Shown piece after piece: positions 23,893 to 33,600 of a stretch of 64,000 bases of DNA (the first letter of the stretch is position 1; each line of letters opens with the position of its first letter). A program made the translations under genes and the position numbers. Location of the stretch: the NCBI GenBank assembly GCA_016282015.1, contig JAEEJS010000048.1, positions 109,999 through 173,998 on the forward strand, written 5' to 3'. The notes under the pieces were generated by a model. The model was not told where the DNA came from. It did not search any database and was given only the letters and a program-made list of their open reading frames with translations. The stretch comes from Bacteroidales bacterium (GTDB lineage: Bacteria > Bacteroidota > Bacteroidia > Bacteroidales > F082).

Positions 23893-25407
23893 TCATTTGG
23901 GGAATTTCAAAATCCTATTCCAGCGGATCTTGTGGAAGTTGGCATCCTTTGAGAACCATACAAACAGAGGTTTACCGACTATATGGTCGACAGGCACATA
24001 ACCCCAGAAACGTGAATCCTGCGAGTTGTGACGGTTATCGCCCATCATCCAGTAGTAATCCATGCCGAAAGTGTAACTGTCGGCTTCCTGCCCGTTGATA
24101 TAGATTTTGTTGTCCTTAATTCTCAAGTCGTTGTGCTCGTATGCTGTGATGCAACGCTCGTACAAAGCTATGTTTTCGGGAGTGATCTGCACTGTGACAC
24201 CTTCCTTTGGTATGACTATAGGACCGTAATTGTCCACATTCCAGCGGAAATGAGTGGTGTCGTTGGGGAATATCTCCTGTGATGGCTCAGCACCTGCCGG
24301 TGTTATCACTTTGGTCACTTCCTGCACGAACGACTGTTTGCCGAACTGCTCGGCTGTGGTGGCATTCATGTTGAGTATGAACTCGTTGGCCACCGGTGTC
24401 CTGTAACCCTCGCTAATGCCGAATTTCTCCAGCATCTTGGGGTTGAGGTTGTTGCCGCTTATCTTGACCAGATAATTATGCTGCATGTAAGGTGGCTGGT
24501 AGCCCACTTCGCCATTGATATAGACCACTCCGTCTATGATCTGCAGAGTGTCGCCAGGCAAGGCTATGAGACGCTTGACATAGTTCTCTCGCTTGTCGAC
24601 AGGACGGGTGATTATGTTGCCGAAATTATATTTGTCGCTATTCACCCGCTCTCTGCCATACTGACGAACCAGCTGGTAATATGTCACATTGCTCTGATAG
24701 ACTTCGCTCACGGTGTCACCGGCCGGGAAATTGAAAACTATGGGGTCGTTGCGCTTGATGCTGCTGAAACCTGGCAGGCGTCTGTAGCCGAAATGAGGCC
24801 ATTCGATATACGATTTGGCTGTCTTTGACCACGGCAGGGTGTGATGTACGAATGGGAATGAGAGAGGGGTGTTGGGCACTCTGGGGCCATAGCCTATCTT
24901 GCTGACTATCAGATAATCGCCAGTCATGAGTGTGCCTTCCATACTGGATGAGGGTATGGTGTATGCCTCGAATACGAATGTACGTATAATCAATGCCGCT
25001 ACTACAGCCCACAAAATGGCGTCAAACCAGTCGCGAACCCAGCCTTTAGGCGGGCGTACTGTGGTGCGAGGATCGAGGTATTTAACGTCCTTGGTGCCAA
25101 GGATAGGGAAGTAGACATAAGGGAATATCGCAGCGCAGATTATCTCTCCCAGACCGTAACGCCCATAGCACTTTGCCAGCTCTATGAACATCAGCATGGC
25201 CATGAAGAAGTTAAGATAAGGGAAGATGAGGAGCAGATAGCACCACCACTTGTTCCAACCTATGATTCTTGAAAGTATGTACAGGTTGTAATATGGGATG
25301 AAAGCGCAAATGCGTGCATAGCCTGCGCGTTCGTATGATTTGTAGCAAAGAGCCGCACAGATTGAGAAGATAAGCGGCAGAATCAATATCGTTATCAGCA
25401 TGTTCAT
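23893..25407 (-). CDS. lepB: Signal peptidase I with N-terminal membrane extension
   Basis: A membrane serine protease of family S26 that removes signal peptides from exported proteins. The 504-residue protein is longer than typical LepB. Residues 1-110 form a separate membrane domain of about four helices (DUF5684-like) before the LepB anchor helix near 125-145. The catalytic dyad is S155 in IPSSSMEGTL and K278 in NYVKRLIALPGD; box E is MGDNRHNSQDSRFWGYVP near 467. A large insert of roughly 150 residues lies between boxes D and E. It overlaps dapB by four bases. Codon 3 (ATG 25401) is an alternative start. Confidence 0.93.
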   Translation of the reverse strand: MNMLITILILPLIFSICAALCYKSYERAGYARICAFIPYYNLYILSRIIGWNKWWCYLLLIFPYLNFFMAMLMFIELAKCYGRYGLGEIICAAIFPYVYFPILGTKDVKYLDPRTTVRPPKGWVRDWFDAILWAVVAALIIRTFVFEAYTIPSSSMEGTLMTGDYLIVSKIGYGPRVPNTPLSFPFVHHTLPWSKTAKSYIEWPHFGYRRLPGFSSIKRNDPIVFNFPAGDTVSEVYQSNVTYYQLVRQYGRERVNSDKYNFGNIITRPVDKRENYVKRLIALPGDTLQIIDGVVYINGEVGYQPPYMQHNYLVKISGNNLNPKMLEKFGISEGYRTPVANEFILNMNATTAEQFGKQSFVQEVTKVITPAGAEPSQEIFPNDTTHFRWNVDNYGPIVIPKEGVTVQITPENIALYERCITAYEHNDLRIKDNKIYINGQEADSYTFGMDYYWMMGDNRHNSQDSRFWGYVPVDHIVGKPLFVWFSKDANFHKIRWNRILKFPK

Positions 25408-26129
25408 TTTATTATATCATTCATTGTGTATATTCCAGTTTTGTCATGAAGGAATTCTGCGGCTATGACGGCGCCTGTTGCGAATCCCTTGCGGCTGAAA
25501 GCCTCGTGGCGTAGGGTTATCTCATCGCATTCCGACAGAGCCTTAACCTCATGAATTCCAAAAACTTCACCTTCTCTTATGGCGTTTATTTTCAACACCT
25601 TGTCGTTGCTGCTCGGGCATTCGACATTGTCGGTCAAAGCCCAGGTGTCGTAATTCTCGTTGTATTTTAGTATGTCTTGGGCAAGTTTCACGGCAGTGCC
25701 GCTAGGCTTGTCGAGTTTGTGGATATGATGTGTTTCGGTTATATCCAGTTGATAGTCGTATTGCTGGGCAAAATGCGCCATTTCTTTGTTGAGCTTGAAC
25801 AGGAAGTTCATGCCAATGCTGAAATTTGGGGCGAAGAACAGAGACTGTCCCTCTGACTCACAACGGTCGCGCACTTGTTCGAGGTGGTCGTACCAGCCGG
25901 TGGTGCCAACGACTATCGGAACATTCAAGTCGAAGCACTTGGCTATGTTGTTAAGGGCAGTGGCAGGGGTGCTGAACTCTATGACCACATCGCATTGAGC
26001 TATGCCTTCTTTGTTGTCTTCCCATTCCTGATCGGTGTCAATGCGATAGGGAACTTCATGCCCGCGAAGCAGGGCTATTTGCTCCACCTCGTGACCCATT
26101 TTGCCGTAACCAAGTATTGCTATTTTCAT
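25404..26129 (-). CDS. dapB: 4-hydroxy-tetrahydrodipicolinate reductase
   Basis: DapB reduces 4-hydroxy-tetrahydrodipicolinate with NAD(P)H in the diaminopimelate/lysine pathway that feeds peptidoglycan. The 241-residue protein begins with the nucleotide-binding ILGYGKMGHEVEQIAL. It carries VVGTTGW near 93 and the substrate/catalytic block ETHHIHKLDKPSGTAVKLA near 130, with the catalytic His and Lys. It starts immediately after DUF5683 and overlaps lepB by four bases, so expression is tied to the division and export genes around it. Confidence 0.95.
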   Translation of the reverse strand: MKIAILGYGKMGHEVEQIALLRGHEVPYRIDTDQEWEDNKEGIAQCDVVIEFSTPATALNNIAKCFDLNVPIVVGTTGWYDHLEQVRDRCESEGQSLFFAPNFSIGMNFLFKLNKEMAHFAQQYDYQLDITETHHIHKLDKPSGTAVKLAQDILKYNENYDTWALTDNVECPSSNDKVLKINAIREGEVFGIHEVKALSECDEITLRHEAFSRKGFATGAVIAAEFLHDKTGIYTMNDIIK

Positions 26130-26741
26130 TTAAAAATTCAGTTTTAGTGTTACTCCCATGTTGTTTCCGTAGCCCAATGTCTGGTTAAAGTTGTTCAGTT
26201 GAGGCTCCACATGAAGCGTCAGGTCGTCGCCTATCTCGTAGTAGAAGAAATGAGCGTCTACGTTGGCGTCAATTATCTGAACCAGATACCAAGCCGCTGT
26301 GATTATCCAGCTCAACTCCATGTTGCGCCTGTAGTGGTCGCGCAAGGTGATGAGGTTGTCGGCTGTGTACTTGGCCGCTTCTTCCTTTGCCTTCTCACTG
26401 ACATCGGTGCTGATTCCCATCTTGTAATCGTAAGCCGCACGATATAGACGGTAGTCGTCGCCGTTAGTGATTGCAAAGTATATCGTCGCTCCGAATCCCG
26501 CATAAACTATAGGCATTTTCCAATACTTGCGGTTGTATGCCTGTCCGGCACCCGGTATGAGAGACAGCCAGGTGGCGGTTTTCGGACTGTGGTTTCTCTT
26601 GACAGTTGGTGTCTGGGTGCTGACCGGTTGCTGCACTTCAATAGGCTCCGGCAAGTCCTGACGGAGTATCAAAGTGTCCTGCGCTTTCATGCACTGAACC
26701 GCAAGAACCGATAAAATTAACAACAACCAGAAACGCTTCAT
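26130..26741 (-). CDS. DUF5683 exported protein
   Basis: A 203-residue protein with a signal peptide (LLLILSVLAVQCMKAQ), a Pro/Thr-rich stretch, and the DUF5683 core (LSLIPGAGQAYNRKYWKMPI, then a helix and RLYRAAYDYKMG). The core has two probable membrane or barrel-associated segments and ends TLKLNF. Members are common between parB and cell-wall genes in Bacteroidota; the role is not established. I start at ATG 26741, two bases after the parB stop; the frame extends only to a TTG upstream. Confidence 0.8.
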   Translation of the reverse strand: MKRFWLLLILSVLAVQCMKAQDTLILRQDLPEPIEVQQPVSTQTPTVKRNHSPKTATWLSLIPGAGQAYNRKYWKMPIVYAGFGATIYFAITNGDDYRLYRAAYDYKMGISTDVSEKAKEEAAKYTADNLITLRDHYRRNMELSWIITAAWYLVQIIDANVDAHFFYYEIGDDLTLHVEPQLNNFNQTLGYGNNMGVTLKLNF

Positions 26742-26743
26742 TC

Positions 26744-27640
26744 TCAATTGCCTTTGTTGATAAAATCTATCAGACGCTCAAATTCCTCGTCATTTTTGAA
26801 TTTGATGGTCAAAGAGCCTTTGCCTTTGCTGTCGCGACTCACTTTTACATTCATTTTAAGTGTTTTGGACAGAGTGTCGGCTTTCGCCTTATAATTATCG
26901 GGAACGATGTTGGCCTGTTTCTTGACAGGCTTTTTCGTCTCCTCGTTAAAGTCGCGTACCAATAATTCCACCTGACGCACGCTCAAGTCTTCATCTATGA
27001 TGCGTTTCAGTATGAGTAGCTGCTTTGTCTTGTCGTCTATGCTGATAATGGCTCTGGCGTGTCCCATGGTGATGTAGCCGTCACGCAGGGCAATCTGTAT
27101 CTCGGCCGGCAGCTTCAGCAGGCGGAGGAAGTTGGACACAGTGGAGCGGTCCTTGCCAATCTTCTCGCTGAGCTGGTCTTGAGTGAGCTGGCACTCTTCG
27201 AGCAGTCTCTGGTAGGAGATGGCTACCTCTATTGCGTTCAGATTTTCGCGATGAGTGTTCTCAATGAGGGCCATTTCGAGCATCTGCTCGTCGTTGGCCA
27301 CGCGTATGAACACCGGAATGGTTTGCAGGCCGGCCATTTTGGAGGCACGCAGACGGCGCTCGCCGCTGATGAGTTGGTATTTGTCGTAACCCATCTTGCG
27401 CACCGTGACAGGCTGAATGACACCCTGGTTTTTGATAGACTCGGCCAACTCGTTCAAGGCAGCCTCGTCGAAGTCTGTGCGGGGCTGGAAGGGGTTGGTC
27501 TCTATTTTGTCTATATCGATCTGCGCTATGGCTCCGGCGACGTAGTTGCCTGAGATGTCGGTCGAAGTGATGTCTGTCTCAGGGCTTTGCAGAATGGCGT
27601 CGAGGCCGCGTCCGAGTCCTCTTTTCTTATTTGGTGTCAT
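26744..27640 (-). CDS. parB: Chromosome partition protein ParB
   Basis: ParB is a CTP-dependent DNA clamp that loads at parS and spreads to organise the chromosome origin. The 298-residue protein starts at ATG 27640 (MTPNKKRGLGRGLDAIL), the usual ParB opening. It has the CTP-binding motif GERRLRASKMAG, then IENTHRENLNAIEVA, the helix-turn-helix LSEKIGKDRSTVSNFLRLL and a C-terminal dimerisation domain. The start overlaps the parA end by 14 bases. I did not find a convincing parS site in this window, so the cluster may not mark the origin itself. Confidence 0.95.
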   Translation of the reverse strand: MTPNKKRGLGRGLDAILQSPETDITSTDISGNYVAGAIAQIDIDKIETNPFQPRTDFDEAALNELAESIKNQGVIQPVTVRKMGYDKYQLISGERRLRASKMAGLQTIPVFIRVANDEQMLEMALIENTHRENLNAIEVAISYQRLLEECQLTQDQLSEKIGKDRSTVSNFLRLLKLPAEIQIALRDGYITMGHARAIISIDDKTKQLLILKRIIDEDLSVRQVELLVRDFNEETKKPVKKQANIVPDNYKAKADTLSKTLKMNVKVSRDSKGKGSLTIKFKNDEEFERLIDFINKGN

Positions 27641-28409
27641 TTTCAGTGTTGTTACGGTTGAGAATTTCGCGTGCAAGGTTGAGGTAGTTGATGGCTCCGC
27701 TGCTGGCGGCGTCGTGCATAATGATGGTGTGGCCGTAGCTCGGTGCCTCACTCAGGCGGGTGTTGACATTGATGATGGTGTCGAACACCATGGTCTGGAA
27801 GTGAGTCTTCACTTCGTCGACCACCTGTTTTGAGATGCGGGTGCGGCTGTCGAACATGGTCAGCAGTATGCCTTCAATGTCGAGGTCACGGTTGAAGCGC
27901 GACTGCACTATCTTGATGGTGTTGAGCAGCTTGCCCAAGCCCTCGAGGGCGAAGTATTGGCATTGCACCGGTATGATGACCGAATCGGCTGCTGTGAGCG
28001 AGTTGACGGTTATCAGGCCGAGCGAAGGCGAACAGTCGATAATGATGAAATCGTACTCGTCCTTGATAGGTGCAAGGGTGTTGCGCATCATCTGCTCGCG
28101 TTGTGGCACGTTGATTATCTCGATTTCAGCACCCACGAGGTCGATGTGGGCGGGGAGGAGATACAAGTTGGGCGTCTCCGTCTCCTTGATGATGGTGCGG
28201 GGGTCGAGGCCTTCGATTATGCATTCGTAAATGCTCGATTCTATGGCCTTGGGGTCGAAACCCACACCTGAAGTGGCATTGGCCTGTGGGTCGGCGTCTA
28301 TGAGCAGGGTCTTGTGCTCAAGCACCGCCAAGCTTGCCGCTAAATTCATGGCGGTTGTAGTTTTGCCTACACCGCCCTTCTGGTTTGCTATCGCGATAAT
28401 CTTTCCCAT
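27627..28409 (-). CDS. parA: Chromosome partition ATPase ParA
   Basis: ParA/Soj is a Walker-type ATPase whose dynamic binding to DNA moves ParB-parS complexes. The 260-residue protein has the deviant Walker A KGGVGKTTTAMN, the switch DADPQANATSGVG and the Walker B IIDCSPSLGLITVN. It lacks the N-terminal helix-turn-helix of plasmid type Ia ParA, so it is the chromosomal type. It is the first gene of the long minus-strand run that ends at the glycosyltransferase, and has a promoter element 29 bases upstream. Confidence 0.96.
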   Translation of the reverse strand: MGKIIAIANQKGGVGKTTTAMNLAASLAVLEHKTLLIDADPQANATSGVGFDPKAIESSIYECIIEGLDPRTIIKETETPNLYLLPAHIDLVGAEIEIINVPQREQMMRNTLAPIKDEYDFIIIDCSPSLGLITVNSLTAADSVIIPVQCQYFALEGLGKLLNTIKIVQSRFNRDLDIEGILLTMFDSRTRISKQVVDEVKTHFQTMVFDTIINVNTRLSEAPSYGHTIIMHDAASSGAINYLNLAREILNRNNTENDTK

Positions 28410-28438
28410 TGCAAAAATTTATGTGTGATTTAAACGTA

Positions 28439-28446
28439 CAAAGATA
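28439..28446 (-). promoter_or_regulatory. -7 element TATCTTTG of the parA operon
   Basis: Minus-strand TATCTTTG followed by TACG, 29 bases before the parA ATG. Being the only clear element above eight tightly packed genes, it is probably their main promoter. Confidence 0.6.
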
Positions 28447-28517
28447 CGGAAAAATTTTGGAACGCCTATATTATTTTTAAATAAATTATGAACAATCCGA
28501 AGAAATTATTAACAATG

Positions 28518-28554
28518 AAAAAATCCCGATAACATCAAGGTTACCGGGATTTTT
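28518..28554 (-). terminator. Intrinsic terminator after DUF3276 gene
   Basis: On the minus strand AAAATCCCGGTAAC pairs with GTTATCGGGATTTTTT with one G-U pair and a six-base loop, followed by T residues. It lies 18 bases after the DUF3276 stop and separates that gene from parA. Confidence 0.88.
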
Positions 28555-28572
28555 ATCTTAAAACTCAATGAG

Positions 28573-28935
28573 TTATTTCTTGTCCATGTCGTTGAACCAG
28601 TCGTCGACATCGTCTTTGTCGTTGTCGGTCGGTTCCTCATATCCCTTAGGCTCGTCAAAGTAACCTTCAGGGTATTCGCCTGTCTCAATGAAATTAAGTG
28701 TTTCCTTGAGAGCGTTGGCGAACTTTTCAAAATCCTCCTTGTAAAGGAAAATCTTGTGTTTTTCATAGAAGAAGCGGTTCTGCTCATTGCTGAAACGGCG
28801 CTTGCTTTCTGTGATGGTGATGTATTTTTCATCACCTCTGGTGGCTTTCACATCGAAAAAGTATGTGCGTTTTCCTGCACGTACCGGTCTCGAAAACAGT
28901 TCCTCACGATTTGTCAACTTTTCATTGTCTTCCAT
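28573..28935 (-). CDS. DUF3276 (PUR-alpha-like) nucleic-acid-binding protein
   Basis: A 120-residue protein of the Bacteroidota/spirochaete DUF3276 family, which has the PUR repeat fold known to bind single-stranded nucleic acid. The conserved block is VRAGKRTYFFDVKATRGDEKY (residues about 18-38), then ITITESKRRF and HKIFLYKEDFEKFANALKE. An acidic C-terminal tail (about 90-120) follows. It stands alone between its own promoter and terminator. Binding is inferred from the family; the cellular target is not known. Confidence 0.85.
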   Translation of the reverse strand: MEDNEKLTNREELFSRPVRAGKRTYFFDVKATRGDEKYITITESKRRFSNEQNRFFYEKHKIFLYKEDFEKFANALKETLNFIETGEYPEGYFDEPKGYEEPTDNDKDDVDDWFNDMDKK

Positions 28936-28968
28936 ACTCTGTCAATTTTGATGTTAAAGAATTTTATG

Positions 28969-28976
28969 CAAAGATA
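28969..28976 (-). promoter_or_regulatory. -7 element TATCTTTG of the DUF3276 gene
   Basis: Minus-strand TATCTTTG followed by CAT, 33 bases before the ATG. Exact consensus match. Confidence 0.6.
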
Positions 28977-29027
28977 ATTCTTTTTTTTAACAAAAATCCA
29001 TTTTTTCAAAAAAAATGTGAAGGCGTA

Positions 29028-29702
29028 TTATTTCAAGGCCTTCCGTATTGCTTTTTTAACCATTTCTTCCATGGTGAAATATGTGTCTGGAAGCGGATGA
29101 CAGCCGTCTTGGCTAAGCTTTTCAGGAAGTCCCAGATGCTCGTCGGTAAGAGCGGAATGGTAGTCAACGTAAACAATGTCGTTGGACGAAGCGTATTCTT
29201 TCAGGCATTTGTTGATGTCTACAATGGTTTGTCCGGGATTCACAATTTCCTTGCGCCAGGCGAACTCAGAGCAGGGTGGGATGGAACTGATGATGGGGAC
29301 TATGCCGTTGGCTTTGGCTATATTGCACATCGCAATGACGTTCTCTACCACGATCTTGGGCTCCACATAGTAATCGTTGTGAGCCACGTCGTTGGTGCCT
29401 GCCATTATCACCACAGCCTTTGGATGCAATGCGACTACGTCGGATGTGAACCTAACCAGCATCTGTGCCGAGGTCTGTCCGCTGATGCCTCTGCCGCAGT
29501 AATTGTTGCTGCTGAAAAACTCGGGATGGTAATATGCCCATAATTCTGTTATGGAGTTGCCCATGAAGACTACTTCCGGATAGTTGCCCGAGGCTATAAT
29601 GTTCTCGTTGTCGGCTTTGTAGCGGTTAAAACCGAACCAATCCTGTGAGAAGCCGAATAGTGAAGTAAACATTAGGAATGTAATTAGCAATGATTTTTTC
29701 AT
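29028..29702 (-). CDS. Secreted SGNH/GDSL hydrolase
   Basis: A 224-residue exported esterase of the SGNH superfamily. The signal peptide ends FGFSQ. Block I is VFMGNSITE with the nucleophile S50, block II has the Gly in GRGISGQTS, block III is AGTNDVAHN, and block V is DGCHP with D199 and H202. All four catalytic or oxyanion positions are intact. The sequence resembles the GDSL lipases/acetylesterases that deacetylate glycans, but the substrate cannot be read. It lies 16 bases after the exonuclease gene and may share its transcript. Confidence 0.87.
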   Translation of the reverse strand: MKKSLLITFLMFTSLFGFSQDWFGFNRYKADNENIIASGNYPEVVFMGNSITELWAYYHPEFFSSNNYCGRGISGQTSAQMLVRFTSDVVALHPKAVVIMAGTNDVAHNDYYVEPKIVVENVIAMCNIAKANGIVPIISSIPPCSEFAWRKEIVNPGQTIVDINKCLKEYASSNDIVYVDYHSALTDEHLGLPEKLSQDGCHPLPDTYFTMEEMVKKAIRKALK

Positions 29703-29718
29703 AATGTGGGATTTGAAG

Positions 29719-30531
29719 TTAGAAGTTTATATTTTTGTCGGGGTAGCGGAGCTTGGTGATAACCCGTTTGGTGTATTCCGGGAAGTCGCTGCGCATGATC
29801 CAGTCGTAATACTGGGGTTCCTTCTTGAAGACGTCTTCAACGCGCTCGTCCTTGTGCTTGCCGAATTTAAACACGGCCTTGCCCTGCTCGTCGTACACTA
29901 TCTGACCCATGAGGTCGGCGTTCTGATGATGCGATGAGAAATGGGCCAGCTCCGACATGTCGTTGACTACTGGTTTTGATGTAACACCTTTAAAATCAGT
30001 GTATTCGGTATCTTTGTAGCGGTCGAGCATGGCCATCAGCACCTCGTAGGTGGCAAAGGTGTCGGCATTGGCCGAGTGGGCGTTGTCGAAGTCTTTGTTC
30101 ATAAAGAAACGATAGGCCCCCTTCAGTGTACGAGGCTCCATCTTCATGAAGATGTTCATCACGTCTATGAGCTGGCGGTCCTTCAGGTCGAAGTTGACGC
30201 CTGCGCGAATGAATTCCTCAACCAGCATTGGAAGGTCGAACTTCAGTATGTTGTAACCGGCCAGGTCGCAATTGCCGAAAAATTTAGAGATTTCCGGAGC
30301 GGCCTGTTTGAACGTCTTTTCGTGAGCCACATCGGCGTCGCTTATGCCGTGTATGGCAGTGGTTTCCGGTGGGATGGGGATGCCTGGGTTGATTCGCCAG
30401 GTTCTCTGCTCTTCCTCTCCGTTTACGTTGATTCTCAAAACACTGACCTCTACAATGCGGTCATGGATAATATTAAGGCCCGTGGTTTCCAAGTCAAAAA
30501 AAGCAATGGGGCGTTTAAGATTTAATTTCAT
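29719..30531 (-). CDS. DEDDh 3'-5' exonuclease (DnaQ-like)
   Basis: A 270-residue exonuclease of the DnaQ/epsilon superfamily. ExoI is FFDLETTGLN (D13, E15), ExoII GYNILKFDLPML, and ExoIII is in AHSANADTFATYEVL with the catalytic His and Asp. The extra domain after about residue 195 (IVYDEQGKAVFKFGKHKDE, then EPQYYDWIMRSDFP) is the ExoX-type C-terminal module found in stand-alone Bacteroidota exonucleases. It probably trims DNA 3' ends in repair or proofreading; which polymerase it serves is unknown. No -7 element was recognised in the 72 bases upstream on this strand. Confidence 0.88.
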   Translation of the reverse strand: MKLNLKRPIAFFDLETTGLNIIHDRIVEVSVLRINVNGEEEQRTWRINPGIPIPPETTAIHGISDADVAHEKTFKQAAPEISKFFGNCDLAGYNILKFDLPMLVEEFIRAGVNFDLKDRQLIDVMNIFMKMEPRTLKGAYRFFMNKDFDNAHSANADTFATYEVLMAMLDRYKDTEYTDFKGVTSKPVVNDMSELAHFSSHHQNADLMGQIVYDEQGKAVFKFGKHKDERVEDVFKKEPQYYDWIMRSDFPEYTKRVITKLRYPDKNINF

Positions 30532-30575
30532 TTTATTCTGAATTTTTGAAAGTGTAAAATTACAAATAATTTTGT

Positions 30576-30583
30576 TATTTTTG
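30576..30583 (+). promoter_or_regulatory. -7 element TATTTTTG of the S41 peptidase
   Basis: TATTTTTG followed by CACC, 20 bases before the ATG at 30604. Confidence 0.6.
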
Positions 30584-30603
30584 CACCGTAAATATTAATT
30601 CGT

Positions 30604-33600
30604 ATGAAAAAATTATTCCTTGCGTTATTCGCATCTTTTATTGCAACCATCTCATTTGCGCAACAGCCGTTATGGATGCGCTACAACACAATTTCTCCCA
30701 AAGGGGACATGATAGCCTTTACTTACAAAGGTGATGTCTATGTCGTTGATTCCCAAGGTGGTTTAGCCAAACAACTGACCACGTCGACAGCTTATGACTA
30801 CGCCCCTGTTTGGTCGCATGACGGACAGACCATCGCTTTCGCCACCGACCGTAACGGGAACTTCGACATTTATACGGTGCCGGTGGTCGGTGGCGTACCG
30901 AAACGCATCACCACTTTCTCGGCCGCAGAGCTTCCGCTTTCGTTCTCGCCTGACGACACTGAGATTTACTATTCAGCCTCTATCCAGAAAGACGCTGCCG
31001 ACGCCCAGTTCGCCGCCGGCTGGATGACCGAATTGTACAAGGTGTCGGTGGAGGGCGGACGTCCGCAGCAGGTGACGGCAGCCACGGTCTGCTCGCTTTC
31101 GTTCGATACTGACGGAGAGTCGTTCCTTTACTACGATCGCAAGGGAAGTGAGAATATTTGGCGCAAACACCAGGTGTCGTCGGTGGCACGCGATCTGGTT
31201 TACTATGATGCCAAAGCTAAGACGCATACCATACTTACCGACAATGTGGGCGAGGATCGCGACCCGCGTTTCATGCCTGACCACAAGTCGATAGTTTACC
31301 TCAGCGAACCTGCCGGACGCAACAGCCAAAACGTGTACATGATGACATGGCCCAACATGTCAGAGCCGCGTAAAATCACCGATTTCCAGACATATCCGGT
31401 GAGATTTTTGAGCGTCGCCAACGACGGTACCTTATGCTACGGCTATCAGGGTGAGATTTACACTCAGAAGCTAGGGCAGGAGCCCAAGAAAGTTGACATA
31501 CAGATAGTCAACGACCAGTATAATGTGGTGGAGCGCGGCAAATTCGGCAGTGCTTCCGACCTGACCATCACTCCTGACGGCGGACTCATAGCTTTTGTTT
31601 CACGCGGAGAGGTGTTTGTCACCAGCGACGAGTACCAGACCACAAAACAGATTACACACACGGCTGAGGCTGAGTCAGACCCTTCGTTCGCACCCGATGG
31701 CAGAACTCTGGTTTACACCTCGGAGCGCGACGGTTACTACAACCTCTATCTCGCCAAGATGACTCGCAAGGAAGACCTAAACTTCGCATACGCCACACTG
31801 ATTGAAGAAGAGCGTTTGTTCGATGACGACGGCATAGAGCGCACCTCGCCTCAGTTTTCGCCTGATGGCAAGGAAATATCCTTCATAGAAGACCGCAAGT
31901 ATTTGAAGGTAGTCAACTTGGACAATAGAAAAGTGCGTCAGATCACTGATGGAACCCAGCATTACGATACAGATGCCTATCCGTTTGATTATCAATGGTC
32001 GCCTGACGGCAAATGGTTTGCCATCACACTCATCACCAATATGCGTGCCCCTTATTCTGACATCGGCATAGTGTCGGCTGAAGGAGACATGAAGATTCAA
32101 AATATCACCAACGACGGTTATATTACAGGAGGTCCGCGCTGGGCCTTGGACGGCAACGCAATCACTTTCTTCTCAAACCGTTACGGCATGCGCTCACACG
32201 CTTCTTGGGGCAGCCAGAACGACGCTTTTATCTGCTTCATGAACCAGGAGGCTTACGACAAGTTCAAGCTTTCAAAAGAGGAATTCGAGGTCATGAAGAA
32301 AGAAAACGAGACCAAGGATAAGAAAGATGACAAAAAGGACAAAAAAGATAAGAAAGAAGAGGTAAAACCCATTGATGTTGAATTAGACAGGCTTGATGAG
32401 CGTGTCGTTCGCCTAACTCCCATGTCGTCGAGGCTGTCGGGCGCAGTGTTGTCGAAAGACGGTGACAAGCTTTATTTCCTGAGCTCGTTTGAGAAGGGCT
32501 ATGACCTTTGGGAACTCGACCTTCGCGAGAAATCGACAAAGATTTTGAAGAAACTCGATGCCGGTGGTGCACAGCTCGCATTAAATAAAAAAGGTGATAA
32601 CATCTACGTGCTTTCCGGCGGAAATCTTCAGAAGATAGATACCAAGGGCGGCAAATCGACATCCATCAAATATGACAACACCATGTTGCTGGACCGTGAG
32701 GCCGAACGTGAGTATATGTACAACCACGTATTTCTGCAGGAAAGCAAACGCCTGTTCCGCCGCGACCATAACGGAGCCGACTTCGACCAAATAAAGATAG
32801 ATTTCCATCCGTTCCTGGCACACATTAATAATAACTACGATTTTGCCGAGCTGCTGAGCGAGGTCTTGGGCGAGCTCAATGTGTCGCATTCCGGCTCGGG
32901 CTATCGTCCGGGTGCAAGCGGCGATGCCACGGCACAGTTGGGACTTCTGTTTGACTGGAATTACGACAAAGACGGTCTCCGCATTGAGGAGGTCCTGGAG
33001 TATGGTCCATTCGACAAGAAGACATCAAAGGTGAAAGCCGGTGACATCATCGAAAAGATTGACGGCGTGGAGATTGTCAAAGGTATGGACTATTTCCCGC
33101 TGCTTAACAAGAAATCAGGGAAAACCGTTTTGGTTTCGGTCTACAGCCCTAAGACAAAGAAGCATTGGGAAGAGGTGGTTAAGCCTATTTCCCGTGGAAC
33201 TCAGAATGATTTGCTTTACAAACGTTGGATAAAGCGCAATGCACATCTGGTCGACAGCCTGTCGGGCGGCCGTTTGGGATATGTACATATCAAGAGCATG
33301 GGCGACGCCAGCTATCGTGACGTTTACGCCGACATTTTAGGAAAATACAACCTCTGCGAAGGTATAGTCATAGACACCCGTTTCAATGGAGGCGGACGTC
33401 TGCACGAGGATATAGAGATTCTGTTCTCGGGTGAGAAATATCTGGAGCAGGTGATCCGCGACAGTGTGGAGTGCGTTATGCCTTCGCGCCGTTATGTGAA
33501 ACCGTCCATCATGGTGATAGGCGAGGCCAACTACAGCAACGCACACGGCACCCCATGGGTATACAAGCATAAGAATATGGGCAAGCTGGTCGGTATGCCG

